Part shown: positions 18,143 to 27,906 of the stretch, piece by piece
Layout of the letters: every line of letters starts with the position of its first letter
How positions within the stretch are numbered: position 1 is the stretch's first letter
The notes under the pieces: model-generated
What the model was told of the DNA's origin: nothing
What the model saw: only the letters and a program-made list of their open reading frames with translations
Databases searched by the model: none
Position numbers and translations under genes: made by a program
From: SIG455 sp045589495
Lineage (GTDB): Bacteria > Bacillota > Clostridia > UMGS1810
Length of the DNA: 42,795 bases
Direction of reading: 5' to 3'
Assembly: GCA_045589495.1 (NCBI GenBank)
Contig: JAZNPF010000044.1
Location: 1-42,795, forward strand

Positions 18143-20821
18143 TTATTCATGAAATACTATTATAAAGTTAGGTCTTGCCTGATATGAATATAAGAATACT
18201 TTTGCCGGATAATTGTTAGTTATATCATCATGCAAAACCGAAGAATTTGCAACCTTTATCTCAGGTGTACGTGCTGACGTATCATATTCATAAATAGTAA
18301 GTCCGGACGCAGGATAATGTTCAATAATTGGATCTTCGCCGAATAAATAACTCGGGATTTCAAGCGTCATAGATATATCATCAAAAAATTTGACGTCTGC
18401 TGTAAAGTATCTGTAATTTGCATACAGATTTGAGTCTGTGGGATTGGATGTAAATTGACTTCCAAGTTTTTTCTCTGAAGCATCATAAAGATAATCCACA
18501 GTAACTATTTCGTTAAATCTGTCCAATCCAAAGCACACAACATCGCCGACATCAGGTGCAGTATTTCCCTCTGCAATATAAAACAGCGATTCATCTTTAC
18601 AATTATACGTATACAGTGTTCCGCTTACATATCCGGTAAAACTGTATTTAATATCTCCATCTTCATAAATCTGATTTACTTTAGATATTACCATATGGGT
18701 GCTTTTTTGTCGTATACTTGTTATAGTTGCACCGGCTGCCAATTTAATTACAACAGCCTCTGCAACAGGGTTGTATGCCTGACTTCCATAAGCCTCTATT
18801 GTATAGGAATTAGTACCGTCTTTGAAAAAACTAGAATCAAACGTTTCATAAGATTCCATATTCTTTCTGTCTGCTTCATCAGGAACCACAAAAACAATAG
18901 AATTAGACGCTAACAGTAATTTGGCATCAAAACTTTTAGTAGATGTCCTGAAGCGTTTCAGTGCATCAACAGGAACATTTTTGTATTGATAGAATCCGTC
19001 GCTTGTTTCATCTATACTCTCATTAACCGTATCAATAGATGTAATGCAATCTTTTGTATGATCATATTCATATTTTATAACCTGACGTTTAATATCAACA
19101 CCGTTTGTTGCATAGCCAACTATATCAAAAACATCTTTGGCATCAACTTTAGTCTCATTGACTTTTAAAGTGTCATTTAATGTTGTAATAAGCATATCTC
19201 CAGTATTGGTTAAAATCCTTATATCAACTGTATCGTTTATATTGTGTGTGTCTATAACCATATCAATAAGATATCCTATTGCTACAGATGCGTATGCTTC
19301 TGTTTCAATATTGCAAACCTTACGGTTGAAATCAAAAAACAATTTAACTTTGTCGCCCACATCAAACATTGGCGACTGGGTAAACTCCGTCGCGTAACGT
19401 GATGCAAATTCAAAGTATTGCTTATCAACAATTATTCCGCTTGCCGAACTGGAGTCATATCTTATTTCAGATACATTGCCAACATAAAAATCCAAAGAAA
19501 CTATAATTTCTCTTATATTACCGTCTTTATCGGTAAGTACACTTATAATATCGCCTTCTTCAAGCGTTGAAACAGGAATAGTAGCGCCGTTAACATTAGT
19601 AAGTGCATAATCGCCGTCTTCAAAATTTTTAATATCAAATATTACTGACGGATGATACTTGTTGTAAATTTTTCCATCAACAATTTTCGAAATTACGTAA
19701 CTTCTATAAGCACGCACAATAACAACATCAATTTCAGAATCATCATTATTGTCGAGCAGAGTGATACTTGCATCTAAAGTCGGATCAAGAAAAGGATTGA
19801 TTATATGTTCTTCGTAGGATTCACATAATGAATTATTGTAAATTACATATGCACCGTTAATATCAAAACTTTTTTCCCTTCCCTTTTCTGTGAAATAAGT
19901 GATTTTATTAGTGGATTCATTATATCCGCCAAAATTTGCACTGTCTATTTTATATTCATTTGTATCAAAAACTTCGTACCAAATGAGTAAAGATGTATCA
20001 GTTACTTCATATTTAGATACAAAAGCCTTAACGTTATAGCCAATATAATTTCTTAAAGAAAGATTATCCTCTGTAAGTTCTACCTCGGTATTGCCGATAT
20101 TTACAAAATGAAATCTTGAAGTTTTTCCTGTTTCATAAATATTATCAAGATAGTTTGCTGTTACAATACCTTCAAGCAAATAAATATTCAAATACTTTTC
20201 AAGATAGTTTTTTTGAGTTTTATTGTATTTTACTCCTTCCTCAGATATAGACTCAACTTCCATCAAATCCACATTTGAAGCAATTATAAACAATGCTGCT
20301 GCCACATCAGTTGATACTATGTTTTGGCTATCAGCAAGCGAAGAAAAGCCTAACTCTGTTGCACACATAATGTATCCGAATGGATAACCGCCTTTAGATT
20401 CTGCTATATCTTTATAACCGAGAAAACATACCAGTGTTTTTACAATCTCGTTATATGATAATGTACCATTTGGATTGAATGTTCCGTCACCGCGACCGTT
20501 CATAATTCCCATCTGTGCTGCAAAATTCGCGGCAAAATGTTCATCGCCAAGGTCGGAAAAATGGTTTTCAACTGGTATATATTCTGCATCCGCCTGCTCC
20601 GGCATAAGAATGCGGAAATAAATACGTGCAAGGTCATTTCTTGTTAAAGGCATACCCGGCATTAAATCTGCTGGAAAAACACCGAGGGTTTTTAGTAAAT
20701 CTATGTTTGCGCTACTTTCTTCTTCAACAACGTCTTCTGCAAATACTGCGGTTGGCATAATAAAAGAAGTTAATAATAAAGATGCGCATATAAGCAAAGC
20801 AAAAATTCTGTTTTTATTCAT
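18143..20821 (-). CDS. Large SLH-domain cell-surface protein of unknown function
   Basis: An 892-residue exported protein (signal peptide 1-28, AVFA). Residues about 35-185 hold S-layer homology repeats: the second is clear, with NHFSDLGDEHFAANFAAQMG and GRGDGTFNPNGTLSYNEIVK; the first and third are degenerate. SLH domains dock to pyruvylated wall polymers. The remaining 700 residues are beta-rich with many short strand-turn units (GDVVCFG, DKVKLFF, GDIISVL) and no recognised catalytic domain. Its ATG overlaps the stop of the upstream SLH gene by 8 nt, implying translational coupling and fixed stoichiometry. A wall-anchored scaffold or binding protein between the two lyase genes is the best inference. 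Confidence 0.75.
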   Translation of the reverse strand: MNKNRIFALLICASLLLTSFIMPTAVFAEDVVEEESSANIDLLKTLGVFPADLMPGMPLTRNDLARIYFRILMPEQADAEYIPVENHFSDLGDEHFAANFAAQMGIMNGRGDGTFNPNGTLSYNEIVKTLVCFLGYKDIAESKGGYPFGYIMCATELGFSSLADSQNIVSTDVAAALFIIASNVDLMEVESISEEGVKYNKTQKNYLEKYLNIYLLEGIVTANYLDNIYETGKTSRFHFVNIGNTEVELTEDNLSLRNYIGYNVKAFVSKYEVTDTSLLIWYEVFDTNEYKIDSANFGGYNESTNKITYFTEKGREKSFDINGAYVIYNNSLCESYEEHIINPFLDPTLDASITLLDNNDDSEIDVVIVRAYRSYVISKIVDGKIYNKYHPSVIFDIKNFEDGDYALTNVNGATIPVSTLEEGDIISVLTDKDGNIREIIVSLDFYVGNVSEIRYDSSSASGIIVDKQYFEFASRYATEFTQSPMFDVGDKVKLFFDFNRKVCNIETEAYASVAIGYLIDMVIDTHNINDTVDIRILTNTGDMLITTLNDTLKVNETKVDAKDVFDIVGYATNGVDIKRQVIKYEYDHTKDCITSIDTVNESIDETSDGFYQYKNVPVDALKRFRTSTKSFDAKLLLASNSIVFVVPDEADRKNMESYETFDSSFFKDGTNSYTIEAYGSQAYNPVAEAVVIKLAAGATITSIRQKSTHMVISKVNQIYEDGDIKYSFTGYVSGTLYTYNCKDESLFYIAEGNTAPDVGDVVCFGLDRFNEIVTVDYLYDASEKKLGSQFTSNPTDSNLYANYRYFTADVKFFDDISMTLEIPSYLFGEDPIIEHYPASGLTIYEYDTSARTPEIKVANSSVLHDDITNNYPAKVFLYSYQARPNFIIVFHE

Positions 20822-22493
20822 CTTTTAATTCCCCCTCACTGTAAATCATTACTTCGTATATCATTTTAGCCGCCTGAGCACGGGTCATTATTCCATTGGG
20901 ATTAAAAATATTATCGCCCACTCCGCCGATTATACCGGCAAGTTTTAAATTGTATACACTTTCTTTTGCGTATTCGCTGATTGCAGTATCATCTGCAAAA
21001 ATCATGCTGTCTTTTTCAAGTGAAATCCCTTTATTATTCAAGGCTCTGTCTGAAAAAACGGCACCCATTTCTCTTGTTATAACTCCGTCCGGTTCAAAAA
21101 GACTCTCTGTTACTCCCTTTGCAATTCCATTTTCAAAAGCATTGGCAATATAAGATTTTCCCCAGTGATTTGAAACATCTAAAAATCCACACTCTGCATT
21201 TGAACCTGTGATTTCAAGTGCCGAAATAAGCATCTTTAAAAATTCTGCTCTTGTAACATAATCATTAGGCGCAAATACTCTATTTGCTTTTCCGTTAATA
21301 ATACCTTTTTCTGCAAGAGTCATAATAGCATCTTTTGCCCATTCAGCAGATTCAATATCATCAAAACCGATTTCCGGTGTTATATATGCGTTTCCTCCTG
21401 CAGACGGATAGTAAGAAGAACCACCGTTGGAAGAACCGCCGGTAGAGCCGCCTCCCCCGCCATTTTCTTCGAATAGGCTGTTAAACGCAATGGCAAGGTC
21501 TGCTAAATTAGTTGTGTTTGTGTCGGCAAGTTTTGAATAAATTAAGTTTTTGTTATCACTTGTAAGTTTGTAAGTTTCAAATCCATATTTAGCGTATACA
21601 TCTGCATAATTTACAAAAAACGTATCCATATGTCCAAATCCGTTAACCTTATAATTAATTAAACCATAATACGCAACCAATTCCCTCAAAGATGAACTGA
21701 TTTCTTCGATACTGGCATATGATTTGCCGATAAGGTCAGCATTGAGTTTTGTTTTACCGTCAGGTTTTACACAATCAATATAATCTTTCCAGTACTGTTG
21801 ATCCTCAATCCCGAGCAAATCAGAGTACATCAAGATACCGTCTTTAACTAACAAGTTAGAATTAGATGTATTAAATGCACTTAAAAGAGCCGCACAACGA
21901 AGTGTCAAGTCAAATTTATTAACATCATTTTCAAACGGAACTCCGTTTCTGTTTTGTTTAAGTTGCGATAAAGCGGATAATATATTTGCTTTATTACCAT
22001 TTTGATAAAGTTCAAATTTATTTAAACTGAATTTTGTGTATGCGTCTGTTAAAGTAACATTTGTAATTGGTGATTGAGTATTTACTGTGTTGATAATGCC
22101 AAGTTTAACATCATTAAAATAAAATGAATAGTCGTCATCATAAACCTTTTCATCACCTACAGTAACGATAAACTGATAATCTCCGCCTTCTATGCCACCA
22201 GCATTGTGCATAGGAACATCAAAAGAATATTTTCCGTCTATGGGATATTCCATATTAAAATACTGAATAGCATCTGTCTGTGCCTCATAATCATTGCTTG
22301 TCAAATTTCCGATGTCATAACCGGGGTTTAACACAACAAGTGTTACTGGCTGATTGTGCACTGGTGCATCTCCAGTAACACAAACCACATCAGAAGCAGA
22401 ATCTTTAACACTTATTGATGTTGCATAAGCACTAACTGTGAAAATAACAGAAAGAACACATGCAATGCTGCAAGTAAATATTTTTTTCATCAT
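20814..22493 (-). CDS. SLH-domain protein with Gly/Ser linker and three C-terminal SLH repeats
   Basis: A 559-residue exported protein. Signal peptide 1-24. Residues 30-130 form a beta domain with the look of a bacterial Ig or OmpA-like fold (GDYQFIVTVGDEKVY), and 135-340 is mostly helical. A Gly/Ser linker (344-368) leads to three classical SLH repeats at about 375-430, 432-490 and 495-555, each with an AP/EP/NPxxxxTRxE-type end (FAPNDYVTRAEF, FEPDGVITREMG, FNPNGIMTRAQA). It is therefore anchored to the wall by its C-terminus, the reverse of its partner at 18143. No enzyme domain is recognised. ATG ATG gives two possible starts 3 nt apart; AAGGAG suits the second slightly better. Confidence 0.82.
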   Translation of the reverse strand: MMKKIFTCSIACVLSVIFTVSAYATSISVKDSASDVVCVTGDAPVHNQPVTLVVLNPGYDIGNLTSNDYEAQTDAIQYFNMEYPIDGKYSFDVPMHNAGGIEGGDYQFIVTVGDEKVYDDDYSFYFNDVKLGIINTVNTQSPITNVTLTDAYTKFSLNKFELYQNGNKANILSALSQLKQNRNGVPFENDVNKFDLTLRCAALLSAFNTSNSNLLVKDGILMYSDLLGIEDQQYWKDYIDCVKPDGKTKLNADLIGKSYASIEEISSSLRELVAYYGLINYKVNGFGHMDTFFVNYADVYAKYGFETYKLTSDNKNLIYSKLADTNTTNLADLAIAFNSLFEENGGGGGSTGGSSNGGSSYYPSAGGNAYITPEIGFDDIESAEWAKDAIMTLAEKGIINGKANRVFAPNDYVTRAEFLKMLISALEITGSNAECGFLDVSNHWGKSYIANAFENGIAKGVTESLFEPDGVITREMGAVFSDRALNNKGISLEKDSMIFADDTAISEYAKESVYNLKLAGIIGGVGDNIFNPNGIMTRAQAAKMIYEVMIYSEGELKDE

Positions 22494-22523
22494 GTATACT
22501 CCTTTATTTTAATTTTATATCTT

Positions 22524-24437
22524 TCAGCGTTCCAGCACCTTAGGAACCAAAGGTGTTAATACGTTAAGATCTTTCCAAATGAATCCATAAAGATAATTAT
22601 CTTCGCTTTTTGTATAGTCCATCGTAAACGTATGGGAATATATTTCTTCCTTTTCTAGACTAACAGGGGTAACCAATACATCAAGCATTTGATTGCTTTC
22701 TTTGTCATATGAACAAAGTATAAGTTCTGCATCAATGGGGTCCGTCAAATTATTCACAAGAATAACCTGCGTTCTGTTACTTCCCATATCGTACAAACAC
22801 AAACTTACTTCTTCCTTGTATTTATCTACTTCGGCAACATAAAGATTGTCTATGTAAATATCATTTTCACTGTTGGAAGAATAATTTATATTATTAATAG
22901 TAACGTACTTCACATAATCAAATTCGACAGACATCGGAGCATCTTTGCACAATACAACATTATCTACTGCAACAGTAATAGTAAGTTCACTTTCATCTAT
23001 TAGGATTTTGAAATTGTACCATTGACCCTGATTAAGTTTCATTTTAACTCCGCTGTCGACAGAAATAAGATTTAAACTTAAGTACCCGTTTTTATCAATA
23101 ATAATTGGTTGAATATAACCTAATGGTTGCACGTTAAATTGGATAGGGACTTTTTCACAGGTATACATTGTATCAAAACGCAAATCAACATTTATGTATG
23201 CGCACGGCTTTTTTGACGAATAGTTACCTGCCACCAAAGTATTGTTCTTTCTTGCAGGTGCCTTCAGTAAAGCGGCTTTTCCTCTTTCTTCATCTATGTC
23301 AACCCATTCACACACCTCTAATACTTTGTTGCTTATTGATTCGTTAAAATCATAATTGGTTATAGCTTTAATCTCATTATAAGCCAATCCGTAGATTATT
23401 AAAGGTTCAGAAGATAAAACCACATCTCCGCTTTCGTCAAGAAGTTGTGCAGTAAATACATTTTCGGCTTTTTCTAAATTCACACTGAATATATCATTTA
23501 CATCCGAAGCAACAAGGTCGCCGTTATTGTAAATGTTAACAGTACAACTGCCGGAATAATTAGTACTTACTATTATCTCTGCAGGATTATACGCCATTCC
23601 GTAATCACAATTGGAATAAATCGAAATATAATCTGTATCGCTTATCTGATACGGAGCGTCTTTGGTACCTTTTCCGGAAGCAACACCAAAGCTTTCCTTA
23701 TCGATGCAACACATAGGTCTTATACCTATGTCAGATGAGGAAGATTGCCTGTATCCTACAAAGCCATCAGGGAATACACATCTGTTTCTTTCTCCGTTTC
23801 CAAACATGGAATCCCTCAGCCAATAATACCATCCACCGCTCTTTTTCATATTTTCATAGTTGGTCTTGTATTTCTCCCACATTTTTACTGATGGAGAAGA
23901 AATTACATTATTAACACCAAACTCATAAATATTTGAACTGATATTTTCAATATCACTTACAGATGGTAAGAACACTTTATCACTAAGTGTTTCTGCATAA
24001 GCATTATCATAATTTTTTAAAGCACTTTCAACAAATCTATTATAAAGATGAGCAGTTTCTCCCGATGATGAATCAGAACTCAAACTTTCATTAAGAACCG
24101 TTTTATACGTATGAGAAAACAAAACTGCACGTTCTCCTTCAGAGAAATTCTGGTTGGAAAGAAATCCGTTTTCTGAATTGAGCCATTGGCGCAGTGATGA
24201 TGTCCCCCATCTTGAAGAATTACTGTCGAAGGCTTTAATTTCAAGAATATTTTCTGATAGCAGAATCAAGCCATATTCGTCTTCTTCTACAACACGCCAT
24301 ATAATGTTTTCACCATCATACTTACCAAAATTTATATAATCTCCGGTTTTGACAAGGGTGTTTTCAGCATGTACTGAAAAGGATGTGCACATAGTTAGAA
24401 CAATCAAAATACATATTATTTTTATTAATCTTGTCAT
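22524..24437 (-). CDS. Secreted DUF6273 plus LamG-like domain protein
   Basis: A 637-residue protein when started at the ATG at 24437, which follows a GGGGGGA site at good spacing; a TTG at 24461 would start before that site and is rejected. Signal peptide is the first 24 or so residues. Next comes a DUF6273-type domain (about 30-255): INFGKYDGENIIWRVVE, then RQWLNSENGFL and a W-rich YYWLRDS stretch followed by GIRPMCCID, the usual landmarks of this fold in Clostridia. A middle Ig-like segment and a LamG-like domain (about 360-535) follow, then a short beta tail. No known activity. It begins 13 nt after the stop of the upstream lyase gene, so it is probably coexpressed and acts on, or binds, the same polymer. 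Confidence 0.75.
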   Translation of the reverse strand: MTRLIKIICILIVLTMCTSFSVHAENTLVKTGDYINFGKYDGENIIWRVVEEDEYGLILLSENILEIKAFDSNSSRWGTSSLRQWLNSENGFLSNQNFSEGERAVLFSHTYKTVLNESLSSDSSSGETAHLYNRFVESALKNYDNAYAETLSDKVFLPSVSDIENISSNIYEFGVNNVISSPSVKMWEKYKTNYENMKKSGGWYYWLRDSMFGNGERNRCVFPDGFVGYRQSSSSDIGIRPMCCIDKESFGVASGKGTKDAPYQISDTDYISIYSNCDYGMAYNPAEIIVSTNYSGSCTVNIYNNGDLVASDVNDIFSVNLEKAENVFTAQLLDESGDVVLSSEPLIIYGLAYNEIKAITNYDFNESISNKVLEVCEWVDIDEERGKAALLKAPARKNNTLVAGNYSSKKPCAYINVDLRFDTMYTCEKVPIQFNVQPLGYIQPIIIDKNGYLSLNLISVDSGVKMKLNQGQWYNFKILIDESELTITVAVDNVVLCKDAPMSVEFDYVKYVTINNINYSSNSENDIYIDNLYVAEVDKYKEEVSLCLYDMGSNRTQVILVNNLTDPIDAELILCSYDKESNQMLDVLVTPVSLEKEEIYSHTFTMDYTKSEDNYLYGFIWKDLNVLTPLVPKVLER

Positions 24438-24450
24438 TTTCCATCCCCCC

Positions 24451-27400
24451 TTACTGAGCAAACTCTAAAAGTTTTGCTTTGTCGTAATAACGGATATCCG
24501 TTATTCCAAGATAAGAACTAAAGTCGTTCAAAGAAGCATATATTTCGCCGTCAATCATTTTTATGTTATACTTTGCCGTTTTTGTTTCTGTGGCGTTTAA
24601 CGTATATACATTGGTATCTGCAGTTACTGTTATAACATTTGTGCCAACAGAGAATGTTACAGCAGTATCTGTTTTTTGTGTTATTTGAGCACCCAACTGA
24701 GTAAATAATCCGTCAATTGCAACATATTGTATACCGTCAATTATTTTTGTGGGTTTTGGTAAATACATAAGATTGTTGTTTCTTCTTATAATGAAATCAC
24801 CAAAATTCTCTTTTTCAGATGTTTTTAAAGGTAAAGGAGTAACTTGTGTATCTGAACTTACAGGAACAACTGTATAAGTTCCGGAAGGTAATTCAAGGGC
24901 AAATGAGTTGTTGTTTGCTCCGATTTCAACAACAATGTTTGTGTTATTGCCTGTAATCCGCCACTTGCCCTGACTGCATCCGGCAATAAAGCAGTCTGTA
25001 TTTTCAAATCCATTTTCAGGTAAAGTAAAACTGAATTGCGTACTGATGCTTTCTCTGCTTTTTGCAAAATAAACCGCTTTATCCAAAGCATAAACGCCAT
25101 ACAGCAAATCGGTTTCATCGGAAGAAATGGGTAACTCGGGCAAATTCGAATCTGCATCTGTAACATACATAGCATTTAAAAACGCATCGTCCAAAGAAGG
25201 TGTAACGGGTGATAATTCCACGCGCCAGTTGCCCATATCGGGAACTGTTCCGTCATTAGATGAAACAGGGTAATTTTTACCGGTTTCTTCATCTCCCACC
25301 CAGAATTCTTTTCCCTCTCCACCGATTTTGATAAGTTCAGTATTATCAGCAGAGGGAACTAACGTTTTATTTACAAGTTTTCCGTTGTGTCCGTTGGTAG
25401 TTCTAGTAATAACTACTTTATTTCCGTCGGCAAACTGCGGTTCTTCCTCACTATGCAAAAGCCACGTCTTTTTAAACTGTGCATTCGAGGATTGAAGATT
25501 ATCATATACAATAAACAGTGCGGGGTAATTTTCATTTTCAGTATTTACAAAAACGGCACTGCGCTTATATTCATTTATCTTGTCGCTGTAAGCGGAAGAA
25601 ATATCAGACGATATGTATGAAAATTCGGGACGGTAGGTATCGGGACCTGAGTAGTACACCGTATCTTTAGCAGTTATACATTCACCTGAGTTAATAGATT
25701 GCTGAACATTATTAAAGTCTTGCCGTGCATTACCAAATAAATCAATAATCTTCTGACCACCGTCATTAACATATTTTCCGAAATTCTCGTCCGGGTCTTT
25801 TACCAGCACAACATTATGCGCAATAGAACGTCTCTGATAATTATTGTAGTGATCAGTCGAATATCTGTATAATCCGCTGTTAAGAGCCAGCATACCTTTG
25901 TAATACAACTGAAATCCGCCTATATCTGCGTGCTGATGGTCGCCTACTGTAACCTCACGCATATTGACATTAACCATCGCCGTGGGAGCATTTAATCCAT
26001 TCTGCCAACTTGTGCGTGCCGTCATTGAAGATATAGGATACTTTGTAAAATGCGTAAGCGGAAGTTCCGTTATTTCTTTAACTTCTGTTGTTAAATCTAT
26101 ATTAAGAATTTCATTCAATTCGTGGGCAGATTCCAATTTGTTACGAGAGCGGTCTCTCCATGCATAATTGAGTAAACCTTGCCGTGCAAGGTAAGGGTCA
26201 TTATAATTATTTCCAAGATAGTTAAGAATCCAGTTATAAGATGCCGGATTTGCACGGGTGTCCGGCTTATGCGTATCCCAACTTGAATCGTCGCCGTCTT
26301 TAAACCATACTCCGTCCGGGAGGCGGTTGTACAGATGAGTATAGAGAACGTCTGTGTAGTTATCTGCAAATATACTGCCCTCATATCCTAATGCTCTGAA
26401 CATATACTCGGCAGTAACAGCACCTTTGTTTCGTCCTCCGCCGTAATCGGAACCCGAGGTATCCCACCCCGAAGAATTAAAGAAATTTTTAGTAGGAAGC
26501 AATTTATTAAAAATAATGGACGTAACGTGATTGTACCAATCTGGGTCTTCATCATAAACTGCTATAGCAACTGCCAATTGGTCTTTGTATATATGGCTTT
26601 CCAGACCCAGCGAAACAACATAACTGCGGTTTACGGCAGGATAACCAACAGTAGTATGTGAAGCAATTTTTTTAAGACATTGAATGATATATGTCTTATC
26701 TGCATCGCTGAGTCTGTCGTAGCACCAATCATAAACACAAGCAGCCATTACCATGGTACTGCCCATATTACGGGAATCAAACGTTATATCATTTTTATCG
26801 AATTTCACAGTTGAAATAAAGTTCATCATTTCTTTAACGGTTTTATCCGCATGGGTTGCGTCAACTTCGCCGAGAGCATACATAAACGCTCTGTGAAGAA
26901 GAATATCCGTATAAGAGGAATAATTCCCGTACGAAGCGCTGCTTTCAGGTAACAGAGAGTCTATATCCATATTTGCATTTGCAACAATGTTAGTCCAATC
27001 GTCTGCAAAAAAACCGTCTTTAAGTTTTTGTTTTATCTGAGGGATGTCTTCCTTTGTTATATAAAGTCTTGGATGGACGTTTTTTTCAGGGAAAATCTCT
27101 ACCGGTTCAACCGTAAAATATGATGACTTAAAAGTTGCGTTCGGCACACTTGCCGCATCAGTAGGAACATAGTTAAGGTCAGAAGTTATAATTACTTTAT
27201 CAATATAAATGTTATTTGAAGGTGTTAAATGAATCTCTTTGTAGCCGGGTGTGTACATCGTGTTATTTGTGAGACGGTACCATTTATATATACTGGAACT
27301 GCTCAAATCAATGCTTTTTATATTACCGTCGCCGTTAAGGTCGTATAAAAGTGTGCACGAAGAGGACACGTTGGCATAAATCCAGATTGCGTACATAGAA

Positions 27401-27714
27401 GATTTGTTAACCGTAAAAGATGCTATGCACGAAGGATTGATATTCATATTTGAAGCGGAAGTTATACCACTTCCCGCTACATTAAGTACATACTTGCCCG
27501 ATGCACTGCCTGTATAAAAAGGCTGTGAAGAATTCGAGTAAAGCGTATCTTCTGCTTCAATTACAATTGTTTCTCCATTCATAATATTTTCGGATTCAGC
27601 ATATGCAACATCAGGAGTTAAAGAAACAAGAACCATAAAACAACATAAAAGCATTATAAAGACACTTTTAAATTCATAATTCATACTGCTGCATTTTCGT
27701 ATAATATTAAGCAT
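24451..27714 (-). CDS. Secreted heparinase II/III-type polysaccharide lyase
   Basis: About 1087 residues from the ATG at 27714, which has GGAGG 8 nt before; the ATG at 27720 lies only 2 nt from the same site. A signal peptide ends near AYA (residues 38-41). A carbohydrate-binding-like beta domain (about 45-180) includes an EF-hand-like calcium loop (DLNGDGNIKSID, 127-138). The toroid starts at HPRLYI (216), shares ACVYDWCYDRL with the paralog, and leads to the heparinase II/III domain with VGDHQHADIGGFQLYYKG near 590-608 and SIAHNVVL. It ends in a copper-amine-oxidase-N-like domain and lacks the discoidin domain of the 14414 paralog. First gene after a new promoter, it leads the long downstream operon. 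Likely a beta-eliminating lyase for a uronic-acid polymer. Confidence 0.87.
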   Translation of the reverse strand: MLNIIRKCSSMNYEFKSVFIMLLCCFMVLVSLTPDVAYAESENIMNGETIVIEAEDTLYSNSSQPFYTGSASGKYVLNVAGSGITSASNMNINPSCIASFTVNKSSMYAIWIYANVSSSCTLLYDLNGDGNIKSIDLSSSSIYKWYRLTNNTMYTPGYKEIHLTPSNNIYIDKVIITSDLNYVPTDAASVPNATFKSSYFTVEPVEIFPEKNVHPRLYITKEDIPQIKQKLKDGFFADDWTNIVANANMDIDSLLPESSASYGNYSSYTDILLHRAFMYALGEVDATHADKTVKEMMNFISTVKFDKNDITFDSRNMGSTMVMAACVYDWCYDRLSDADKTYIIQCLKKIASHTTVGYPAVNRSYVVSLGLESHIYKDQLAVAIAVYDEDPDWYNHVTSIIFNKLLPTKNFFNSSGWDTSGSDYGGGRNKGAVTAEYMFRALGYEGSIFADNYTDVLYTHLYNRLPDGVWFKDGDDSSWDTHKPDTRANPASYNWILNYLGNNYNDPYLARQGLLNYAWRDRSRNKLESAHELNEILNIDLTTEVKEITELPLTHFTKYPISSMTARTSWQNGLNAPTAMVNVNMREVTVGDHQHADIGGFQLYYKGMLALNSGLYRYSTDHYNNYQRRSIAHNVVLVKDPDENFGKYVNDGGQKIIDLFGNARQDFNNVQQSINSGECITAKDTVYYSGPDTYRPEFSYISSDISSAYSDKINEYKRSAVFVNTENENYPALFIVYDNLQSSNAQFKKTWLLHSEEEPQFADGNKVVITRTTNGHNGKLVNKTLVPSADNTELIKIGGEGKEFWVGDEETGKNYPVSSNDGTVPDMGNWRVELSPVTPSLDDAFLNAMYVTDADSNLPELPISSDETDLLYGVYALDKAVYFAKSRESISTQFSFTLPENGFENTDCFIAGCSQGKWRITGNNTNIVVEIGANNNSFALELPSGTYTVVPVSSDTQVTPLPLKTSEKENFGDFIIRRNNNLMYLPKPTKIIDGIQYVAIDGLFTQLGAQITQKTDTAVTFSVGTNVITVTADTNVYTLNATETKTAKYNIKMIDGEIYASLNDFSSYLGITDIRYYDKAKLLEFAQ

Positions 27715-27740
27715 ATACATATCCTCCGTTTCATATATTC

Positions 27741-27770
27741 ATTTTAACATCCACTTGTTTTTTCGGTCAA
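27741..27770 (-). promoter_or_regulatory. Promoter of the lyase-led operon
   Basis: On the minus strand TTGACC (27770-27765), an 18-nt spacer and TAAAAT (27746-27741) lie just downstream of a terminator and about 27 nt before the lyase start. It is the only good promoter seen before the large gene block at 3212-27714. Confidence 0.6.
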
Positions 27771-27814
27771 TTTCTTATTTTTTCGTTTGTTTATATTTTC
27801 ACAGAAAAAAGCAC

Positions 27815-27846
27815 TTATGGGTATCCAAATATCTGGATACCCATAA
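27815..27846 (-). terminator. Strong terminator between the transporter operon and the lyase operon
   Basis: A perfect 13-bp stem (TTATGGGTATCCA with TGGATACCCATAA) around a 6-nt loop, followed on the minus strand by a TTTTTT run. It lies 60 nt after the stop of the gene at 27907. Confidence 0.9.
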
Positions 27847-27906
27847 AACTCATAAGTTAATACGTGTCAGTAAAATAAGGATTGAAAAGTATATTCTTTT
27901 TCAAAA

